DNA of 37,530 nucleotides from the NCBI RefSeq assembly GCF_019649055.1, contig NW_026570581.1, forward strand, positions 1 through 37,530. The letters run 5' to 3'. This DNA is from Paramacrobiotus metropolitanus (Eukaryota > Tardigrada > Eutardigrada > Parachela > Macrobiotidae). Positions 10,401 to 21,960 of this stretch are shown piece after piece; within the stretch, counting starts at the first letter, position 1, and each line of letters opens with the position of its first letter. The notes below the pieces were generated by a model. The model did not search any database. It was not told the origin of the DNA and was given only the letters and a program-made list of their open reading frames with translations. The position numbers and the translations under genes were made by a program.

Positions 10401-12920
10401 CACAAAGGATGAATTTTTTGGCTTCGTTAGCTTCATAATTGGCTGCCTTGTTCGGACGCAGAATCCTCTTACCAAGAAATATGTGAAGGATAACTGGGAA
10501 ACGATATTGGTAAGACGGTGTCGGGCGGAAAATGGTACTGGTAGATCTAATATCGCAATACCTTTGCTTTTTGTGCTTTTGCAGCTTCCGGAATGGCGCG
10601 CACAAATGCAGGTAGAGGAAGCGTCCATGCTTATTAGCGAGGAAGAGGAAGAAGAGCTGGAGGAAGCAGATAACGATGAAACACAGGAACAGAAGAATGG
10701 CAGTGAAGCCGACAACGACAGCAGTGCTGACGAGGCAGATAACGATGAAACACAGGAACGGAAGAATGACAGTGAAGCCGACAACGACCACAACGACAGC
10801 GGTGCTGACAAGGTCACGGAAGAACAGGAGACCGGCAGTGATGGCGATCAGAACGAAGTGGAGCGGGATGAGGCCAGCAGTGAAACATCTGAGGAGGAGG
10901 ACGATGATGTCGATGAGGACGACAATGTCGTGGAAGCGATGATTCAAGCTGATGACCGCGACGCCTCACCAGCACCTCTTTCCGAACCTGAGAAAAAGAA
11001 GCGGAGGAACAGAGGGCGCGGCAAGAAGGTGCGTTGTTCTTAGCTGCATACTGCAATTAGAGTGCTGCTGCCATAATTGCATTTTTCCGGTTTTAAGGGC
11101 GCCACCACTAATAGTGTTGCTGTCAGAACTCTTCGGAGCGCGGCAACAACGGGATCGGCAGTTCAAGAAGCATCTGTTGACACTGATCCGGACGTAATGA
11201 TTTTGGATGATGACGAAACAAATTCCGTACGTACGGTGTTATTTACATTCAAAACTGTATCTGACTATATCCGTTTTTTTTCCAGGTAAATGTCCAGCGT
11301 CGCCAAACACTCCGGTGGCTAGGTCAAAATCTGCCATTTACCGTCGACATTCGATTGTTAAACCCCGATCCGCCTAAGACCGTCAAAGCTTCTGAGTGCC
11401 TGACTCTGTTGGATCATACTACAGCTGAAATTACCGCTAAAGAAGAGGCTTTGAAAAGCGTTTTGGTAAAACTACTTTCGCTAAGTACAATGCTAGTTAT
11501 CCTGACAACTGTATTGATTTTAAATCCAACTTCTACAGATGACTACAAAATCCAGTATTGTGGGCACATTTTGGCTGCTGCGCCATCGATCTCATCTACC
11601 AGAAATCGTCCGGGTTCTCGTTTTTCCTGATTCCGATTCCGCGCGCGCCGATATCGAGACTTTTGGCCCGTTTAATGAAGCTCGGCTGACCTACTCCGTA
11701 GAAGAAGGCGTCAACGGCAAACTGCGTGAACTATCGAGAGGGCAGCCTTTGATGAACGGATTAATCCCTGCTGATTGCACGAACTCGTTCACTCTTACCA
11801 AGGACCAAGCTGAAAAAATCCGTGAGCTGTGTGACCGCAGTTTTAAATACGCACCTGACCGTTTCCACCTTGTACAGCAAGACGTCACCGCAGTCTGGGT
11901 AATTTAGTTGTTAGGGTTTGACAGCTCCAATTAAGCAAGCCGTGTTATCGATTGTGTGGTTGATTTTGACAGGTCGGCAAGCCACCGGGAAAAGAGTTAG
12001 TGGTAGCTGCGTTAAACGCCGTTCGTAAGCTGCTTAAGGACCCGCGTAAGCGAAACGATGAGGACTCTGACTTGCGGAAAGCGCTCAAAAAGGTACTGTT
12101 CAGCTGCAAATGAATTCCTCAAAAGAATTTAATCAGGCTTAGTTACAGGTCCTCACGCACCAACATGCTGGTGTCGTGATTCAGCTGCGCAGCGCTGTTC
12201 ACGTGCCTGATGTTCCTCTAGCTGCGGGAGACCAGCAGATACCGAGTCCCGCATTCTACTCGGCTTTCCAACGATATTTTGAGATTCATGATGTGGAACC
12301 AAACGGTCATTGCTTGTTCGAGGCCGTCTCTCAAGCCCTGTTCAATGACCAGCAATATTATCTGCACATGCGCCTGGCAGCTATTTACATGTTTGTTATG
12401 CACTTTAAGGAGTTTTTACCGCATGTCGCAACAGCGTATGAAGATGCCAATGTTCAGTTGATGGATGTTATTTTCCACACCGCCTGTACCAAGGATCGGA
12501 CGCCTGTCCAGAAGGAATGGGGTGATGGATTGCACCTTTTAGCTTTGGCGACTTGCCTGCGACGTGCAATCTGCATGTACCGTGGATTCCATGACGACGT
12601 TAATCCCAAACCTGCAAATTGGGATAAAAAGCTGAGTGATAAGCAGGTGGGTAGCACATAACGCTTTTAGTACATACCCATGAATGCAGGATTGCAGGAA
12701 GTTTATTATTTTACAGGTGAAAAAGCGCTTGAAAGAAATTAGCGTTGAAGGATGTGCCCACATTACATACGGTCCGCTTTTCGGCACGGCATCCGGAGCC
12801 ATCATCCATCCAATCCGTGTGATGTTTACTAGCAACCACTACCTCGCTGTGATGCCAAGAACTGCTGCCGTTATGAACGATTTTCTTCCGGCTATAACGT
12901 ATACGCCTTTGGATCATTAG
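7463..12920 (+). CDS. Ten-exon protein: degenerate JmjC/cupin-like domain, acidic linker, SUMO-binding-like motif, C-terminal OTU protease-like domain
   Basis: Exons 7463-8143, 8212-8610, 8698-10509, 10585-11028, 11098-11226, 11286-11465, 11539-11898, 11973-12092, 12149-12646 and 12717-12920 join in phase 0 throughout, giving about 1608 residues (an ATG at 7430 would add 11). Residues about 400-535 resemble a JmjC/cupin barrel, ending MEPGMAVFFAPGTLHWGG, but the expected HxD iron ligands appear replaced (KKVIYAVAAQYA), so oxygenase activity is doubtful. A repetitive Asp/Glu-rich stretch (970-1100) and a SUMO-interacting-like PDVMILDDDE (about 1143-1152) follow. The C-terminus has OTU features: EPNGHCLFEAV with Cys about 1430, and SNHYLAVMP with His about 1582; the usual Asp three residues before the Cys is Asn. 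It may remove ubiquitin or process proteins; this is inference. Confidence 0.72.
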
Positions 12921-13266
12921 TCTTAGGAAAATACCGTTTCGTCCTTTGTTGTTCCGTGGTGTTTGTGCAGAAATCATGCTTGTTTTCGTTTATACTCTTT
13001 TGTTATGGCTTTTGCTTTTTTCCTGGTTTCGAGCCTGATATTGTGTGCTTTCAGTTTTTAAGATCTGTTGCTTGTATAAGTGCATTCATAATGATGATAT
13101 TTGTGTCTCTAGATAGTATGCGGTTTTACATTTGCGATCATACAATGCCTTGTTTTTTCTACTATGAATTAAACAAAAAGCAATGACAAAATTTAATATT
13201 TATTCAGCTTCGTTCACTCACGTCGTTGTGTCGTTGTCGTTGCTTATCGTCACCATGGTGCCATGC
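12921..13266. other. Intergenic region between convergent genes
   Basis: AT-rich sequence between the stop of the JmjC/OTU gene and the stop of the IAP-like gene on the other strand. An AATAAA signal for the minus-strand gene reads at about 13198-13203. No gene is seen. Confidence 0.6.
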
Positions 13267-14415
13267 TCAAAATAGCCGCAAACGATCACACTCGCAACAT
13301 TCAAAATAATCAGTAGCAAATTTCTCACCACCCCCTCCATAGCTTACACTGCGCTGTACCCAGTGCGTTCCGTCTATTATTCGATCACGAGCACCAGAAC
13401 TGTGCCTTGTCTTACGATCACATCGTGCACAGTAAAAATTTCTAAATTCACGTTCCATCTGTAAACGCTCCATTCGATTAGCCTGCAAGTGGGTGAGAAG
13501 GCTGTAAAGATAAATTTCCGTGCCTGTCGCATTGATCCGGTTAAAAGAAGCGATAGCTTCTTTAATTTCCTCTCGGCTGTAGCCGTATCGCATAGCTTTC
13601 CGGTGGATAGCGGTGCAGGCGGAAGTGGCACTGTCAGCGACGGGGGCGCAAACGTTTCCGCCAGGCTCCTTACCACAAGTATTGTTTGCGCATTTGATTC
13701 CTGACTGAGTAATTTCCACAGCATCAGGAGCAATGGTAGTATTGGCAGTAGCGGTCAGTGTTTCCGTATTACCACGTTGTGCTGCTATTGATGACGGCTC
13801 CAGTGTAGGTGATGTTGATGGTGGTGGTGGTGGGGGTGGGGAAATCGGTGGAGCGGGTAGGTGAACGGATGAATTAGTAAGTCGAGTGAGTAAGTACAGA
13901 CAGGTCGGCGACCAGTGCAGATGCTGCATGAGCGGAACGTCGCTAGCCTTCCATCGGTTCAAATTTACACCACAATAAAAGCAAGTGACGGTGTCGCCAT
14001 ATCCTTGATAAAAGAATCCAGCGTGCGCTAATTGGGTAGGACTTTGTTGTAGTTGTTTCGACCAGGTGGAAAAAGAATTAACTCGCGTCTGGAAATCCGA
14101 ATAATAAGGTGCAAATCCTGGCTGCACGTCGAACTTCGTAGAAGTATACGTGCGCGGACAAAAATTCTCTCGCAACTTGGCACAATCCGGATTTCGTTTT
14201 AAATGCAGCTGTAAAGGGTGCAATACAGTTGTCAGATCAAATTCAATGGCATGGCAGTATAAGCAGTATACAGAATTATTGAGATTAATCGATTCAAATC
14301 CATCCAGCTTGCCTAAACCGTGTCTGTCAGGCATTTGACCTTTACCGACATGCAGGTGAAGCATACCATCGTCTTCACGCACGATGCAAGGTTCAAAGTT
14401 ATTGTTTTCCGCCAT
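13267..14415 (-). CDS. IAP-like protein with BIR domain, UBA-like segment and C-terminal zinc motif
   Basis: A single exon of 382 residues from the ATG at 14415. Residues 108-176 form a canonical BIR: an early Arg, LAHAGFFYQGYGDTVTCFYC, a Trp, then H165 and C172, with C145 and C148 as the other zinc ligands. A partial BIR-like finger precedes it (C51, C54, H71, C78). A Pro- and Ser/Thr-rich linker follows, then a helical segment starting AMRYGYSREEIKEAI that resembles the UBA domain of cellular IAPs. The C-terminus carries two CxxC pairs (CARC and CCEC) where IAPs usually have a RING; it is not a standard C3HC4 RING. By analogy with baculovirus and cellular IAPs it probably blocks caspases or their activation, but E3 ligase activity is unproven. 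Confidence 0.85.
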   Translation of the reverse strand: MAENNNFEPCIVREDDGMLHLHVGKGQMPDRHGLGKLDGFESINLNNSVYCLYCHAIEFDLTTVLHPLQLHLKRNPDCAKLRENFCPRTYTSTKFDVQPGFAPYYSDFQTRVNSFSTWSKQLQQSPTQLAHAGFFYQGYGDTVTCFYCGVNLNRWKASDVPLMQHLHWSPTCLYLLTRLTNSSVHLPAPPISPPPPPPPSTSPTLEPSSIAAQRGNTETLTATANTTIAPDAVEITQSGIKCANNTCGKEPGGNVCAPVADSATSACTAIHRKAMRYGYSREEIKEAIASFNRINATGTEIYLYSLLTHLQANRMERLQMEREFRNFYCARCDRKTRHSSGARDRIIDGTHWVQRSVSYGGGGEKFATDYFECCECDRLRLF

Positions 14416-14738
14416 TTTCACTAGTAAAACTGTAAATTTAGAACTTATGTGAGTTGAAAGGGTATATATGATAACTGTTTCATGAGCAACTGCTGGCAAT
14501 TACTATTAAGGGGAGGAATATGGGAGTGCGCAACCGAAGAGATTGCGTGACTGGGCGGGCTATATAGCGCTTGCCAGTAATGATTGCCGACAGTTACGCA
14601 TGGGAAAGAAAAGTGGGAGTATGTTATTGAAAAAGATTGCGTGACTGGGCGGGCAGCAGCGAGGACACCTAAATTTTGGTGTAAAATAAAAGCTGCGTGC
14701 GTTTGATTTCAAAGTTGTTTGCTTTATGTAGAAAGGAT
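14416..14738. promoter_or_regulatory. Divergent promoter region with a 20-bp direct repeat
   Basis: This region separates the IAP-like gene (-) and the PC4-like gene (+). The 20-mer gattgcgtgactgggcgggc occurs exactly at 14541-14560 and 14635-14654. TATA-like tracts stand at about 14462-14469 (minus reading) and 14560-14566. The repeat core TGCGTGAC also occurs in other promoter regions of the element. Confidence 0.55.
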
Positions 14739-15947
14739 ATGGATGCTTTTGCTGTTAATAATTTAGATGTCTGCACAGACGAGGAGGCGGTGACGAATAA
14801 GCCGGAGTATCAACATCTTGTTAAGGCTGCTCCCTTTATTATTGTGGTAAGTGTAATTAAATGATATATAAATGCGTTAACAACGAAACTGTCCTTTAGT
14901 TTCCGTGCAGTGCTATATCTGCGTTCTGTTGAAAGAGGATGATGGCTATTCGAGAGCATATGATGATGACATGGCAGAAACAGAAAGGCGCTACCTTATT
15001 TTTTATAATCTTTTCAATGCAGTTAACAACCATTTGCTTACTGGCGCGTGGAAATGCTTCAATCAGCAGATTTGCTAATGAGACATCGACTTTTATGGAC
15101 GAGAAAGGAATATTGGTCGGACGCTTTATTAACGAAACATTATTTCTTATTAAAAGCTCAAGAGCGTACCTAATTCGTAAAAATTTTGATTTTTTCAACT
15201 TGTTGAACAGTACTTTACGACAGAGCAAAACTATGTTCCCCAGTTATCAGCTCAACATTACCGCCGTACCTTCCACTTTTCAGGCAGGAGCTAGCCGCCT
15301 GGATATCATCCTCTTTCCAGTGACACGCAATTTCACTGACCTTATCAATAACAGAAATGATGAAGTCATGCGTTGTAGAAGTGTAAACGCAATACCAACA
15401 TCTTCTGTTTCAGCACAAACCCTCCTGCATCATGCTCAGCCTCAGCTTGTTCAAGCCAGAAGCGCCACGAGTGGATATGCGCTTGATCAGCCAACCGCGC
15501 GGTCAGCAGGGGGATGACGGATGTTACCGGCCAACAAAATACGGTTTTTACTTTCCTGTCGATTATTTGCCTGAATTTTTAAATGCCGTGCGTCAATTAT
15601 TGCACCATGTCAAACAGTGGAAAGCCGCTACTCCATACCTACAAGCAACACCAACAGCTCGTCGTTATTCCGCTGCCGCAAAACCTCCACAACCACTACC
15701 CGTGCCGGCTGCACGCAATCGCACAGCCAGAAACAACCAATCGCGAAAAAGAAAAAACACTACTGAATCGCAGCGCTTACCCACGAAAAAACTTCGAGGC
15801 GCGCCGCAAGTAAAGAGTACGAAAAATGTTGTGCAGTGTGCTAGTGATGATGAGAGTGACCCTGACCTTTTCGATGAAGAAATTGACGATGCTGATGAAG
15901 ATTTGAATAATAGTGAAGTAGCTGCGTTTTCTTCTGCGGATATCTAA
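14739..15947 (+). CDS. Spliced gene of uncertain structure with a C-terminal PC4-like domain
   Basis: A first exon of 36 codons (14739-14846, ATG) ends at a GTAAGT donor; an acceptor at 14910 keeps the frame open to about 15075. A second frame is open from about 14939 to 15517. A third runs from a strong acceptor (tcttctgtttcag, ending 15413) to the stop at 15947. How these join is unresolved: alternative splicing, an undetected intron or two overlapping genes are all possible. The last segment contains VDMRLIS and RPTKYGFYFPVDYLPEFLNA, which fit the PC4/Sub1 single-stranded-DNA-binding fold (VDIR and PTKKGI-type motifs). A Lys/Arg-rich stretch and an acidic tail follow. A role in replication or late transcription is plausible but inferred. 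Confidence 0.5.
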
Positions 15948-16185
15948 TGTTTATTTGTTTGCCTGTGCGCATGCATAAAATTGAATAAAAATTAGTTTGT
16001 TGTCGTTCACTATCAGTATGTCTTGAAGGCACATAATAAATAATATATCGCGTAAACACATAATAAATTAAAAATCAGCAATTTTAAATTATTGTTACCA
16101 TTACTAAGATACACAAACCATTTAGTAACCGGAAGCAGCATATATATCGAAAAAAATCATAATAATAATAACATTAAATGGTCTT

Positions 16186-17049
16186 CTAAAAATGAGAGGG
16201 GTTTGCTAACGCTAAATCCTTCTTTTTTTTTTTGCTCGATTTGTCCCCAACTTTACGTTTCTCGCTTCCGGCAAATTTTTTCTTTGGCTTTTGACGGCGT
16301 TTTTGTTTGCCTCTGCCGGACCGTATGCGGGCTCGGTTATCTCCGAGGTGTTTCACTGGCACTAAAGCATATTCTTCCATTCCTGAATCCGTAATTGCAT
16401 AGATTCTTTGATAGCGGTCACTTTCACCTTCTTCAAGTATGTTCGATCGAACGCGTAGAGCGTCGGGCGTGCACGACTTATAATCTAGGAACAAGTAGCC
16501 ATAATCTCGGCTTGTGGCCAATTTATAGGCTTCCATAAAGCGAGTCGAGCTACGGGGATACATTTGACGGGCAAGAATTTCGATCTGCATCATGTCTCGG
16601 GGTTGTTTCCATAACACGAGATAATGTGCATTAAGCGATATTGTTCTCATCATAGGATTTTGAAAGAAAACATTTTGAACAGTGAGTATGACGGAACGAT
16701 TTAAGTGATGCGTGCCGCGAGTGAAAAGAGATACGACGTCTTTATTAATATTTTGCATCTGATCATCCAGTATAATGAGTGAAGGCTCATTTTTGTTTGT
16801 GAAACTTTCTTCAGCAATGTCATCAGGAATGTTTTTAATAAAAACAATATTCTTCGTATGCTTTTTTATTGTTTTAAAAATAGGAGACTCGTAAGAATAG
16901 ATAAAATAAATTCTTTTAGGAAAAGGCGTGATCTTACGGCGTTCCAAAAGTTGATTGATCCAGTAGGTTTTGCCACCCTGTGACTGACAGCTGCATACCA
17001 AGTTGAACGGGTGAACCAGCATCGGTTCAAAACAGTATGAAGCATACAT
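16186..17049 (-). CDS. Genome-packaging ATPase (FtsK/HerA, A32-like)
   Basis: 287 residues from an ATG. The P-loop is SCQSQGGKTYWINQLL near residue 20-35; Walker B is SLIILDDQM; the following VILTVQNVF, with a sensor-type Gln/Asn, fits the A32-like branch of FtsK/HerA ATPases. The last 50 residues are strongly basic (Lys/Arg-rich), which could bind DNA. In Mavericks and adintoviruses this motor fills the capsid with DNA. The gene lies just downstream of the polymerase on the same strand with an 84-bp gap, and ends convergently with the PC4-like gene. Length and motifs look complete. Confidence 0.93.
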   Translation of the reverse strand: MYASYCFEPMLVHPFNLVCSCQSQGGKTYWINQLLERRKITPFPKRIYFIYSYESPIFKTIKKHTKNIVFIKNIPDDIAEESFTNKNEPSLIILDDQMQNINKDVVSLFTRGTHHLNRSVILTVQNVFFQNPMMRTISLNAHYLVLWKQPRDMMQIEILARQMYPRSSTRFMEAYKLATSRDYGYLFLDYKSCTPDALRVRSNILEEGESDRYQRIYAITDSGMEEYALVPVKHLGDNRARIRSGRGKQKRRQKPKKKFAGSEKRKVGDKSSKKKKKDLALANPSHF

Positions 17050-17133
17050 GTTAACTGTTCGTTAACAGAAAAAATAAATAGCCCCTTTAGCGGATTAGTT
17101 TCTGCGCCCTTTTCTCTTTATATCCATGTCAGG

Positions 17134-20100
17134 TCAGGTTCTGCAGAATCCAAACGGTTCTGTGCCATAATCCTTTTGATGGTTTATGACGCGCTTGTCA
17201 AATGTAAACCGAATCATCTTTTTCTGCTCTCGTGTTTGCAGTTCCCATTTTCCCTTTATGCGAAAAATTTTGTAAGGATTTATAAAATAATGCATAATTT
17301 TGGTGTCCTTCACCAATTCTGCCAGCGTTTCCGGAGTGAAGAATTCAATATTCCCTTGATTGATGGTAATGCCTTTCGCTTTAAAAGCCGTATGACCTTT
17401 TGCAGTGCGAAAGGCATACATTTTTGGTCCCCCGCATACAAACAGCACTATTTGATCATCTCCAATTTCTGATTTGAATTCTCCTAGGCAGTCTCCGACC
17501 GGAAGTGTGGCTAGGCCTGGCCCTTCCATCGCTATGACACAATCTGTGTCCACATACAGCAACCGCTCAATTCCCACAAAACTCATTCCCGCATAAAGCT
17601 CTAAGCGTGCGTAACTTGTCACAAACCCGGCGACAATAATATTTGCTCGAAGATCGGTACTGTCAACATTGCAAATTCGAGTACTTTGCACCTGCAGAAC
17701 ATCACTGTTGATAATGTCGATGTAGTTAACGTCAAACGTGCCGGAATAGAACAGTTCATTGAAGCGCTTCATAGTCTTTACATACTCGAATTTTGATTTA
17801 TTTTCTTTAATGGCTAACCGACCCCATAACGTGTTGAGCATAAGTTTAGAGAGAAGGCGCCGCGTTGGATTGTTTTCCACTTTATCAGGCTGCACCACGA
17901 CACCATCCCTCTCCTTAAGTAATTTGAGGTAAGCCATTTTATCACTATCAGTCTGACACGCCGCAGGATAACCGCTGGCCGCAGCTTTTTCGCTCATGAA
18001 AGTGCTTATATACTTGGAAAACAAATCTCCCTTTTCCGGATAGTGCCAAATTTCGTAAATTTCCAGTACGGTGTAGCCCAAAGTTCTAGCCAAATTTAGT
18101 TCGGGGGTGGTATAGACTCCATTAAAACTGCGTTCCTCGTCAGAATGAAAGCATGAATATTCTTGATTATTACGTTCGGCACACCGCCAGCACAGGACAA
18201 ACATGCATTTGTTATTAATCCGCTGTGGTAGCAAGGGCAACCATAAATTGCGCGGCGGGAGAACCCTCACGTGGGCGATTCCAAAATATTCATTTAAGTC
18301 ATTGAAACTATTGTATATTTTTTCAGGCAGTCCTAGAGGGTACAGTTTCTGCTTGCAGACTGCAGGGTACAAAGAGTTTTTGTCCAAGTAAGAGATATAC
18401 TGCCCTTGCTCCACATTAGGCACCGCGAGAAGGCGGAACGCTTCCGTTCGACCTCCAAACAACACGTCACGCACATCCATCGGCTTAATATGCTTGAAAC
18501 TTTGTAAAATTTCAGAAATCCCTGGCTCTTGCTGTTTCTGGGCTGTCCACTGGCAGCTCCATATGCATCGATATTTATAACCTCGCTGTCTCAAGAAGGC
18601 TTCCTTGTGTTTCGTGGAGCGGAAGAGTTGGCCCATATTGTGACCACCATATGCGGTAGTGTCCTTTGCAAAACACACTGGGCATCCATGGAAATAGCAG
18701 CCGTGATATTCAAATACCTCCTTATTTACTTCCGAGAACCCATCCACATGATAACGACCAATACGTTTTTCACCGTCGGGGTGATTTCTAGCATGGCGGA
18801 TAAAAATGTTTTCCGTTTTCTGTAGATAGAACAGCCACTCCAGACTTTCATAAGAATAAGTCCGATGTGTTTGGAGATCTCGATATGTGAGATGCTGAAT
18901 ACTATTTTTCGGCATGAAAAGGGCACGGAACACGGTATTGACATATCCTGGAAGTGAAACTGACTCTATTAAGGGATTAAAGCCACCACATAGTGCCTTC
19001 ATGTTCCCACAAAATCTTTGGCACGCCATGCGAAGGACTTGGCAATCGTTTTCGCAGTATTTCAAAATCTCGTCAGTGAACCGCCAGAGTTTAGTCGTGG
19101 CTTTTTCTGCGTCATACCACTGTCGAAACCCTTTGTAGTCGTCAATCCTCATTTGTGACGTTAGAAAGTATTCTTCGTCCGGTATAGAGCCAGCGTAATT
19201 AAAGTTTTCCGCACGAGCAAATAAGAAAGGAAAACGACCTTTTGCAGCTTCAAAACCAAAAGCTTTCGGCATTTCGGCCAGTCCCATAGGCAAAAATGCC
19301 AAAGAATCCCTTAGCATGATATTGTACTTGGCAACCTAGTGTATGAGTAGAACAACAAATAACTGTTCTTATAGATCATTATTTTCATTTTAATTCGTTT
19401 ACCTTGATTTGTAAAAACTTTAGACCTCTCATGATCACTTCCGGCCAGAGTTCATTGGAATGGAGATATTGCATAATGAAATTTCCATCATAGCCCATGA
19501 GATTGTGGAAAATTACTATGTAATTTTTGTGGCGTTTATGAAAAAGCCATCGACAAAACTTGGTTCCAGCATTGTGGCCGAAAAATTTTTTCGCTTTTCC
19601 TGCATCGTTTACAGCTACCCCAGCAATCGGTACATGACATGCGCTGCTAATGTCGGCCTCAAAATCGCAATACAGAAAAGGTTGATCCGGTTTTGGCGGT
19701 TTCTCGTGCACTTGGACGAAACAGCGATGCCCTGCACTCACTACCAGTTTACAGCTTCGACAGAAATATTCTCCGCATTGGTGAATTGGAATCTCCGGAT
19801 GTCGCGGTCGCTCCATACAAATAATATTGTCACAATCGTTGCATTTCTGTCTTCTCTGACAGTCGGTGGTGAGCTGATTGTGGTCTGCCTTTGATGAAGA
19901 AGATTTATCAACAACACTTGTCTGATGAAGAGCAAAACAATCTGTGTTCCCAAAGACACGATTGCAGGTACCGCACAGGATTTCCTGTTCAATAGGGCAT
20001 ACCGCTCGCTGACAGTTAAAGCATTTTTTGCGGCATCGATGATGCAAAGGATCGAGTTTATTGAGAAATTTATTGCAAGCGTCGCAGCGTTTCTTTTTAC

Positions 20101-21400
20101 CAAAAAATCTTGCAGGTTTAGTAATAGCAGCATAATGATTGCCCGATAGTAAGATGTATAGCTTCGAAGCTTGCTTGCACCTAGCATTCTCTCCCGAGAA
20201 AACCAAACCCGTTTCTGGTTCAGGAGATCTGTAAACGAAAATACAAAATTCCGGTAATAAGGCTTTCTGAAATGCAGCAAAATGTTCATAAGAAACCGCG
20301 CCCAATGGGACGTTTGCTAGTTGGTACAGTTTCACGGCTTCCACCCTTTGGAGCTGTTTTCGACTATCACACAGGTCTTGCCATTTCCGTTTGTCAGTAA
20401 AGGGTAAATTTGTAGCATGAGCAACTGCAATGGCTAGCGATCGGGCAAAGCATAAACTGTCATTGTTCTTCACATTGATGATGCCGCCTCCGTGCTGCGT
20501 TCTGGTAAGGTTCCGAAAATGTTTGTCGCTGCGGCCACCATAACGGTCGCGGCGATGATGATGGGATAGAGTCTCTGAATTACTGCAATGATTGCTGCTA
20601 CTACGGTAGTCGTTGAAACCTTTGCCAGAAGGCTGTCGTGGTACACGTAGGAGATTTATGTAAATAGGCGCATCAAGTGAAAACTCTGTTTTTGATGTAA
20701 GTGTATTAGCAATTAAATAAAGAAACATCTCAACATTCACCTGGTCTTGAGTCGATAGTTTAATTTGTATAGGATGAGAGAGCTGAGAAGATTCCAATGA
20801 TACGCTAATAAGGTCATCTCTATTCGGAACAAAATCACGAAGCTTTTTAAATATATCTTCCAATATAGCCAGTAGTACTGGCAATACAGAATCTACGCCA
20901 TGAATTGGCAACTTTGCAAGTTGAATCTGGAAGTTGCCCGCCCAGACGTTGAATTTTTTGCTGTGGCGTGACGTGATTGAATGAAGCTGATAATATTGTG
21001 CCGGCTGGTTAAGCACTTTCTCAATTTCTGCACCTTTGGCTAGCTCGTCTTGGGCGTCAGTGGTGATGTTGTTGTTAATGGTTGGATTGTTGCTAACCAT
21101 CTCGCTTACGCGATTCAAAAACAGCTTGTACGAGAAAGAAATATGTCGGGTCTGACGATACAAGAAGGAAACATCTTGAACAGTTTTGCATTTTGCAAAG
21201 AGTCTGGCTAATTTCTCTTTGCCAATCTCCAGTGGTTTTTGTTTGGTCTTGGAATTTTTCTTTTGTTTCGGTTTCTCCACAGATTCTGCTGCTGCTGTCA
21301 CCGGCTTCTTTTGTTGCCGCCTCGTTCTTCTGATAAAAACTTTTTGTTTGGTTTGCTTGTTTAGACTGCTGGTGCTGTTGCTGCTGCTCACGCGGACCAT
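17134..21400 (-). CDS. polB: Protein-primed family B DNA polymerase
   Basis: Two exons, 21400-19403 and 19335-17134, joined in phase 0 over a 67-bp intron, give about 1399 residues. The N-terminal 590 residues hold a basic Gln/Lys-rich start, a conserved region near GGGIINVKNNDSLCFARSLA, and many Cys/His pairs that look like zinc fingers. The exonuclease follows: YCDFEAD (Exo I), FHNLMGYDGNF (Exo II) and YCENDCQVLR (Exo III, about 762). Polymerase motifs are YLDKNSLYP (A, about 982), KLMLNTLWG (B) and YVDTDC (C, with Cys where Ser is usual), then a KMY motif. An insertion with HGCYFHGCPVC resembles the endonuclease-like insert of Maverick polymerases. An in-frame non-ATG extension reaches 21460, but the ATG at 21400 is preferred. 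It replicates the element from protein-primed ends. Confidence 0.96.
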
Positions 21401-21960
21401 GTTTTCTTGTCTTGGGAAGTCGGGGACAATATACACTACTACAACCACGCAAAATAGCACAACTCCGATAAAATCTTTCAGCAGCGCTCTCGTGAATAAC
21501 TATTGAAGTTGTTGTGATCACTACAAATATGGCATAAGCTACTTTTGAAAATATGCCAAACATAGACAGGTGTACGCAGTGCACAATTATTTGCAGCTGC
21601 TTGCACTAACTGAACTCAGCTGGCTGTTCGTACGTTTATATGCCTGTGTAGCGTCCAACCTATAACCTTTTAAACGAATCTCTGCGTGACTTGGTGCGAG
21701 TTTGTTACAGAAGAATGCGCAACAATTATTGCTTAACCGTGCGGTATAATTTCGGTGGGCGGTAGGCGGTCAGTAGGCGGGTGGTCATCTCACTTAACTT
21801 TCTCCGCCTTCTTAACGCCTCCACTAAATCAATCATGTGTGCATGCCTGCGTTCCTCCCCTTTGCGTGTACAAGTTTCATTGAAATTTACCACTATGGCT
21901 ACATATAAACATAAACCGCAAGTTGGTTATCTTATTTGTTATTCGGTAACGTGAGCGATA
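21401..21960. promoter_or_regulatory. Divergent promoter region between polB and the second BIR-like gene
   Basis: TATA-like boxes with the same core, catataaac, face both ways: 21634-21642 read on the minus strand towards polB, and 21902-21910 (acatataaac) about 55 bp before the plus-strand ATG. A TGCGTGAC motif stands at 21683-21690. GGCGGG-type repeats lie around 21756-21782. Confidence 0.5.

Noticed and set aside
10166-10947. Overlapping frames in both directions within the acidic linker
   Set aside because: Shadows of a low-complexity Asp/Glu repeat; the plus-strand frame continues a spliced gene.
13267-13400. GTHWV in the IAP-like protein as an adenain active-site His
   Set aside because: It lies between two CxxC pairs of a zinc motif, with no adenain Asp/Gln/Cys context.
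21093-21584. Extra minus-strand frame upstream of and overlapping the polymerase N-terminus
   Set aside because: Different frame from polB with no domain and no supporting splice sites.
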